Shown: piece by piece, positions 14,738 to 18,269 of the stretch
How the letters are laid out: each line of letters opens with the position of its first letter
How positions within the stretch are numbered: the stretch's first letter is position 1
Assembly (NCBI GenBank): GCA_027022775.1
Contig: JALVXO010000022.1
Location: 1 to 18,269, forward strand
Direction of reading: 5' to 3'
Source of the DNA: Campylobacteraceae bacterium
GTDB taxonomy: Bacteria > Campylobacterota > Campylobacteria > Campylobacterales > Sulfurovaceae
Length of the DNA: 18,269 nt
Notes under the pieces: generated by a model
What the model saw: the letters and a program-made list of their open reading frames with translations, nothing else
Database searches by the model: none
Told to the model about the DNA's origin: nothing
Made by a program: the position numbers and the translations under genes

Positions 14738-15625
14738 TTACTTTTTAAAGGTTTTTAAAGCTTTCTCTTTAAACTCTTTCAGTTTTTCTTTTAACTCTTC
14801 AAACATCTTTCCTGCCTTATTTTTGCCTTTTACCTCTTTTTCAACTTTGCTTATTTCGTCATTTAACATTTTGTAAGTTGTATCAGAGCTGCTTGTATAC
14901 CCAAGTGCTTTAGCTTTTTTAAGCGCCGCTTTTGCCTGTGCCAGATGTGAAAGTGCGAGCTTTTTATTGCTTTTTGCAATTTTGCTGGCTGCATCAATCA
15001 GGCTTTGGGCTTCTAAAATTCCAAGCGGTGTTACGGTTGTAATATTTACAAAAGTGTTAAGTGTTTCTGCAAGCACCGCTCTTGCTTTTTGAGGTTTATT
15101 ATCATGCAGATATTTTGCCGCCTCTTTTAATGCTGCAGGGTATGTTGCCAAAGGCAGGTTGATTGTAGAAAAATCTATTTCGTCAGCCAATCCGCACACA
15201 ATTTTTCTGGCATCTTGCACCCTTCCTTTGGTCATTAACGCTTCTGCCTCGATTACTGCAGTCTCTACTGTTTCTGCATTTCCCACAAATTGCTGAACCA
15301 ATATTTTACTGTCTATTGGAATAAGTTTTGGAGCTTTTGGATTGCTTAAAACCACTTCTATTTTGCCAATAGCCTTTTCTAGAGTTTTAATTGCATCATC
15401 TTTTTTGTTTGCATCTAGCTGTGCAATCACTTGTGCTACCAAAGAGACAGATTCCACAGCCTCTTTTACAATTTTAACCTCTTTTTTATGTGCTTTTGCA
15501 TCTTTTTTTGCTTTAACTACTGCCGAAGCAGAAACCGCTTTGCTTGTTGCATTTGGTTCTAATGCCATAGCTTGAGTTCCTAGCAGAGATAAAGCCACAG
15601 CAGAAGATAGTAACAGTTTTTTCAT
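14738..15625 (-). CDS. yfdX: YfdX family exported protein with Lys-rich C-terminal extension
   Basis: The protein has 295 residues, longer than E. coli YfdX (about 211). Residues 1-21 are a signal peptide ending in AMA, so it acts in the periplasm. The YfdX domain is recognisable from about 95 to 240: KLIPIDSKILVQQF, IEAEALMTKGRVQDARKIV, IDFSTINLPLATYPAALKEA, KARAVLAETLNTFVNITTVTPL, EAQSLIDAASKI. The last 45 residues are Lys/Glu-rich helix, probably a coiled coil. AAGGAG lies about 8 nt before the ATG. In E. coli, yfdX is controlled by EvgA with other acid-resistance genes. YfdX copies next to hdeD are also part of the transmissible stress-tolerance island (tLST/LHR). It leads the three-gene minus-strand cassette. 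Confidence 0.85.
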   Translation of the reverse strand: MKKLLLSSAVALSLLGTQAMALEPNATSKAVSASAVVKAKKDAKAHKKEVKIVKEAVESVSLVAQVIAQLDANKKDDAIKTLEKAIGKIEVVLSNPKAPKLIPIDSKILVQQFVGNAETVETAVIEAEALMTKGRVQDARKIVCGLADEIDFSTINLPLATYPAALKEAAKYLHDNKPQKARAVLAETLNTFVNITTVTPLGILEAQSLIDAASKIAKSNKKLALSHLAQAKAALKKAKALGYTSSSDTTYKMLNDEISKVEKEVKGKNKAGKMFEELKEKLKEFKEKALKTFKK

Positions 15626-15694
15626 TTTTTACACTCCTTTTAATTTAAATTTTAACTGTCAATGAAATTGTATAACCTTTTTAAAATTTACTTT

Positions 15695-15718
15695 GCTACA
15701 AAAGTTGCATTTTGTAAC
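15695..15718. promoter_or_regulatory. Inverted repeat between divergent yfdX and corA
   Basis: TACAAAA (15697-15703) and TTTTGTA (15710-15716) form a perfect 7-bp dyad with spacer GTTGCA, with further partial pairing outward (GC/AC at 15695-15696 and 15717-15718). It covers the -35 zone of the corA promoter and lies about 70 nt upstream of the yfdX start. It is therefore placed to serve as an operator for both genes. On the minus strand a TTATACAAT-like -10 (around 15668-15675) could drive yfdX. Confidence 0.45.
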
Positions 15719-15727
15719 ATTTTTAAG

Positions 15728-15733
15728 TATAAT
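15728..15733 (+). promoter_or_regulatory. corA -10 box
   Basis: A perfect TATAAT in the context TTTTAAGTATAATAGCGC lies 20 nt before the corA ATG at 15754. AAAAAGG (15741-15747) forms the ribosome-binding site. The 5' leader is very short. Confidence 0.6.
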
Positions 15734-15753
15734 AGCGCCCAAAAAGGCAATTT

Positions 15754-16557
15754 ATGAAGTTAAAAGAGTTAGACAGTTACCTGCTGGAAGATATTCAAAG
15801 CGAAGACCACCCATCCGATTTTATCAAACGTGATAATTTTTATACCCTGGTTTTAAGGCTGCCACATGTAAACCGGGATATTTTTGTAAAATCTTATGCA
15901 TTTATAATAGAAAAAGATGATGTGTTCAGATTTGACAGAGATGAAAATGAATTAAAATATTTTGGAAAATTAAGCAGTTTGCAAAAGTTTTTAGAAGAAA
16001 AAATAGAAAAACTTATTAAAAATATTAAGCAGTATCATATAGATATAGATAATTTGGAAGAATCGCTTTATCAAGAAAATTTAAGCGATGACTTTATGCA
16101 AAAATGGATATATTATAAAAAAGATGTCTCTTTAATCCATAGGCTTATGTTCCATGCATCAATTGTAAGCGAGCTTTTTATAGCACAGCTGCGTAAAGAG
16201 GGGATTAAATACAACAGACACGCTTATGATGATTTGCAAGAAGAGATATCAAGAGTGCGCGATTTGGCAAAAGCCGGTGCAGAAAAACTGGATAACCTTT
16301 ACGATTTTTACAGAGCAAAAGTTGATGAGAGAATGAACAGAAATGTTTACTATCTTACTTTGCTTTCTGGAATATTTCTGCCGCTGACACTGGCAACAGG
16401 TTTTTTTGGAATGAATACAGGCGGCTTGCCATTTACAAACGACCCAAACGGCACAGTTAAAGTTGTCGCCATTTCACTGATATTAGAAATTATCTTTTTT
16501 CTGCCATTTATTTTTCAAAATTTCAAAAAGATAAAAAGATACAAGAAAGAGAGATAA
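15754..16557 (+). CDS. corA: CorA family divalent-metal transporter, ZntB-like GMN motif
   Basis: The protein has 267 residues, short for CorA (about 315) because the N-terminal cytoplasmic domain is compact. Long helices (about 75-200) lead to two C-terminal membrane segments. The first ends in the pore motif G219-M220-N221 followed by TGGLP, and the second is around VVAISLILEIIFFLPFIF. GMN-TGGLP is the form seen in ZntB-type and many non-Mg-specific members; classical CorA has GMNFxxMPE. Zn, Co or Ni may therefore be the substrate rather than Mg. The C-terminus is basic (KKIKRYKKER) and cytoplasmic, as in the family. It is transcribed divergently from the yfdX cassette. Substrate and direction cannot be decided from sequence. 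Confidence 0.88.
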   Translation: MKLKELDSYLLEDIQSEDHPSDFIKRDNFYTLVLRLPHVNRDIFVKSYAFIIEKDDVFRFDRDENELKYFGKLSSLQKFLEEKIEKLIKNIKQYHIDIDNLEESLYQENLSDDFMQKWIYYKKDVSLIHRLMFHASIVSELFIAQLRKEGIKYNRHAYDDLQEEISRVRDLAKAGAEKLDNLYDFYRAKVDERMNRNVYYLTLLSGIFLPLTLATGFFGMNTGGLPFTNDPNGTVKVVAISLILEIIFFLPFIFQNFKKIKRYKKER

Positions 16558-16583
16558 AGTCTCTCCTCTCTTCATATTTTTTT
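16549..16583 (+). terminator. Terminator spanning the corA stop codon
   Basis: GAGAGA (16549-16554) pairs with TCTCTC (16560-16565), the TAA stop falling in the loop. A longer alternative stem uses AAGAGAG/CTCTCTT. A run of T (16577-16583) follows after a short gap. The stem is GC-moderate, so efficiency is uncertain. Confidence 0.5.
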
Positions 16584-16617
16584 GCAAATAGCGAATATAA
16601 GGTATTTTCAAAGCAAT

Positions 16618-16675
16618 AAAATTTGAGTTTTTTGCAAATAAAATTAGCAAAAAAGCTTTTAAAAACTCAAATTTT
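16618..16675. terminator. Bidirectional hairpin at the corA/phosphoesterase convergence
   Basis: AAAATTTGAGTTTTT (16618-16632) is perfectly inverted at 16661-16675, a 15-bp stem. An alternative inner stem is TTTTTTGC (16628-16635) with GCAAAAAA (16647-16654). The arms end in A/T runs on both strands, as in bidirectional terminators. It sits just past the phosphoesterase stop (minus strand) and after corA. Confidence 0.6.
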
Positions 16676-16678
16676 TAT

Positions 16679-18269
16679 TTATTCACTAATCTCATCGCAT
16701 TTCATTTCATTCCAAACACTGCTTCTTTTTCCATCTGCAGTCGGATAAATACAAGCCTCTATCCACGGGCTGTCTTGGTCTTTTCTCTCATAAGTTTTAA
16801 CAGAAATACGGCTTTTTCTATCACATTTTTTATCTTTATCCACTTCTAAACAGACAGTAACAATATTAAAACGCAACGGAACACCCGGTCTCATAGATGT
16901 GGGGCTGTAATTCCAAAACAAGCCGGCACCGACATATATCAATTTTTTAGAATTATTATGGGTTATTAAATCATCAAAAGATACCAAATTGTTTCTATGC
17001 ACATGCCCATGCATATAGGCATCAAATTCATACAGATTCAAATTCTCCACAAATTCATAACTTCTCTCATAATTTATCGGGTGGTGCCCCACAGCAATTT
17101 TAACACCGTTTTTTAATTTGCTTGCTGCACTAATAAAGCTATTTAAATCAATATCAACCTCTAAAGGATAAAAGTGGTCAATTTTAATAGATGTATTTAA
17201 CAACACAAAAGAAATATTGTCATCTTCCATAATTTTAGTCTGTTTAACCGTATCAGAGCTGTAACTTTGATGATAAAGCGGCTCATAAAAATATTCGCTA
17301 AAATTCTTAAATCTCTCTTTCCAACGTTTCTCATTTCGCCGCAAATAAACCTTTTCGTTAATCCTAAAATCTACCCTCTCTCTAAAACTGCTACCTCTTA
17401 CTGTCTCAACGCTGTATGCATTTAGCGTAATTGTCCTGTTGTAATCATGATTTCCGGGCACTGCTATTACTTGCTGTGGCGATAGCTCAAAATACTCCAT
17501 CAGTTTTTTAGTAAATTCATACGCAATTTCATAATCGCTCTGTTCCGCTTTTGCTGTTATATCGCCGCTTAAAACAATATAATCTATCTTCTCGTCTTCT
17601 ATTATTTTTATTAAATAGTTAAACTCATTTTCTATATGAAAACTGCTGTTTATATGCAAATCGCTTAAATGCAAAATTTTTCTCTCTTTACTGTTTTTGG
17701 GCTCTTTAGTTTTTTTCTCGATAATCTTTATAACTCTGCCGGTTTCTTCTTCTATATTACTGTTTAACTCATTAATCAAGCGCCTGTCATACTCTTTAAT
17801 AAACTCTTTCTCTTCAAATTTATACTCCTCTAAAGATTCGCACTTAATCAAACTAAAATCAAGCTTTTCATCGCTTAAAACAGTTAATTTTAAATCACCT
17901 GCTTCCCTGCCGCCTTTTTTAATTTTGTATCTTTTATTACTGTAAATAGATGTTAAGTTGTCTTTTAAAATAGCAAGAATAAAAGAGATTAACTCCTCTG
18001 CTTTACCATTTTTTGAATATACTGTTATTTCAGTTTCCGATTGATTTTTTGTATCATCAATCAAATCTTTTCTGTCAAACTCCACCAAATACAAATTGCC
18101 GCGGCTGTCTTTTACTTTAACCCCTTTATTTGAGTGTTTTACAATTGTAAACTCTTTAGAGTAATAGAGCGAAACAACCACCTTACCCATAGTAACTTCC
18201 ACATTTTTATGCGAAACAATCTTAATATTATCCGCTTTAAAGTAACCCTCTGTATCAAAACTCTCTTTT
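16679..18269 (-). CDS. Calcineurin-like metallophosphoesterase with unrecognised N-terminal region (5' end off the window)
   Basis: The frame stays open from the stop at 16679 to the right edge, so the GTG at 18202 is not a convincing start. It has no ribosome-binding site, and 22 further codons precede it in frame. About 529 residues are visible. Numbered from that GTG, the phosphoesterase domain covers about 174-460 with all metal-binding motifs intact: D181-L-H183, GD214, GNHD (250-253), GHHP (372-375) and HGHVH (398-402). It should hydrolyse a phosphoester or nucleotide with two metals. Upstream lie about 170 residues that I do not recognise: a beta-rich part (VSLYYSKEFTIVKH, GNLYLVEFD), a helix plus strands, then a charged linker. 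An inserted loop of about 60 residues follows GNHD. There is no signal peptide in view. Substrate and pathway are unknown; a regulatory or targeting N-domain is likely. Confidence 0.8.
   Translation of the reverse strand, partial: KESFDTEGYFKADNIKIVSHKNVEVTMGKVVVSLYYSKEFTIVKHSNKGVKVKDSRGNLYLVEFDRKDLIDDTKNQSETEITVYSKNGKAEELISFILAILKDNLTSIYSNKRYKIKKGGREAGDLKLTVLSDEKLDFSLIKCESLEEYKFEEKEFIKEYDRRLINELNSNIEEETGRVIKIIEKKTKEPKNSKERKILHLSDLHINSSFHIENEFNYLIKIIEDEKIDYIVLSGDITAKAEQSDYEIAYEFTKKLMEYFELSPQQVIAVPGNHDYNRTITLNAYSVETVRGSSFRERVDFRINEKVYLRRNEKRWKERFKNFSEYFYEPLYHQSYSSDTVKQTKIMEDDNISFVLLNTSIKIDHFYPLEVDIDLNSFISAASKLKNGVKIAVGHHPINYERSYEFVENLNLYEFDAYMHGHVHRNNLVSFDDLITHNNSKKLIYVGAGLFWNYSPTSMRPGVPLRFNIVTVCLEVDKDKKCDRKSRISVKTYERKDQDSPWIEACIYPTADGKRSSVWNEMKCDEISE

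Noticed and set aside
15657..15662. Perfect TTGACA (minus strand) as the yfdX -35 box
   Set aside because: The matching -10 position 17 nt downstream falls on the ribosome-binding site, so it cannot be the promoter in that spacing.

Overview
The window is about 18.3 kb of AT-rich bacterial DNA. Gene content and promoter style point to a Campylobacterota (epsilonproteobacterial) chromosome. The evidence is a tolB-cpoB-slyD gene order, a two-component pair very like Helicobacter ArsR/ArsS, and AT-rich -10 boxes without a clear -35. No rRNA or tRNA gene, integrase or intact transposase was seen. The genus cannot be fixed from the sequence alone.

Layout: (1) 2-493 is the C-terminal end of a helical protein whose start lies off the left edge. 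(2) 494-1240 is non-coding. It holds a patch of GC-richer internally repeated DNA (494-897) and a 165-bp MITE-like element (898-1062) with 23-bp terminal inverted repeats. (3) 1241-7026 is a two-gene operon: an 1816-residue secreted protein (LamG-like head, calcium-binding aspartate repeats, about nine helical repeats of 65-68 residues, Ig-like domain) and a small lipoprotein. A terminator follows. (4) 7163-9839 is a tightly overlapping run: a DUF2059 exported protein, an OmpR-type regulator, a sensor kinase, then cutA. (5) 10248-12262 holds tolB and cpoB. pal, which normally sits between them, is absent, and tolQ/R/A are not upstream. (6) 12263-13083 is an 820-bp non-coding block packed with short tandem repeats. 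At least nine unrelated motifs share a 7-nt period, and there are two REP-like palindromes with GTAG tetranucleotides. (7) 13084-13590 is slyD. (8) 15625-13685, on the minus strand, is a stress cassette: yfdX, a DUF1931 histone-fold protein and hdeD. (9) 15754-16557 is a CorA/ZntB-like metal transporter, divergent from the cassette. (10) 16679-18269, minus strand, is a calcineurin-like metallophosphoesterase with an unrecognised N-terminal region, open at the right edge.

Together the genes are mainly cell-envelope and stress functions: a large surface protein with its lipoprotein, an acid-response-type sensor pair, parts of the Tol envelope system, metal handling (CutA, SlyD, CorA), and a YfdX/HdeD cassette of the kind linked to acid and heat tolerance. 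The strongest leads are the heptamer-repeat/REP block, the missing pal, the histone-fold gene inside a yfdX-hdeD cassette, and the mosaic repeats of the surface protein.
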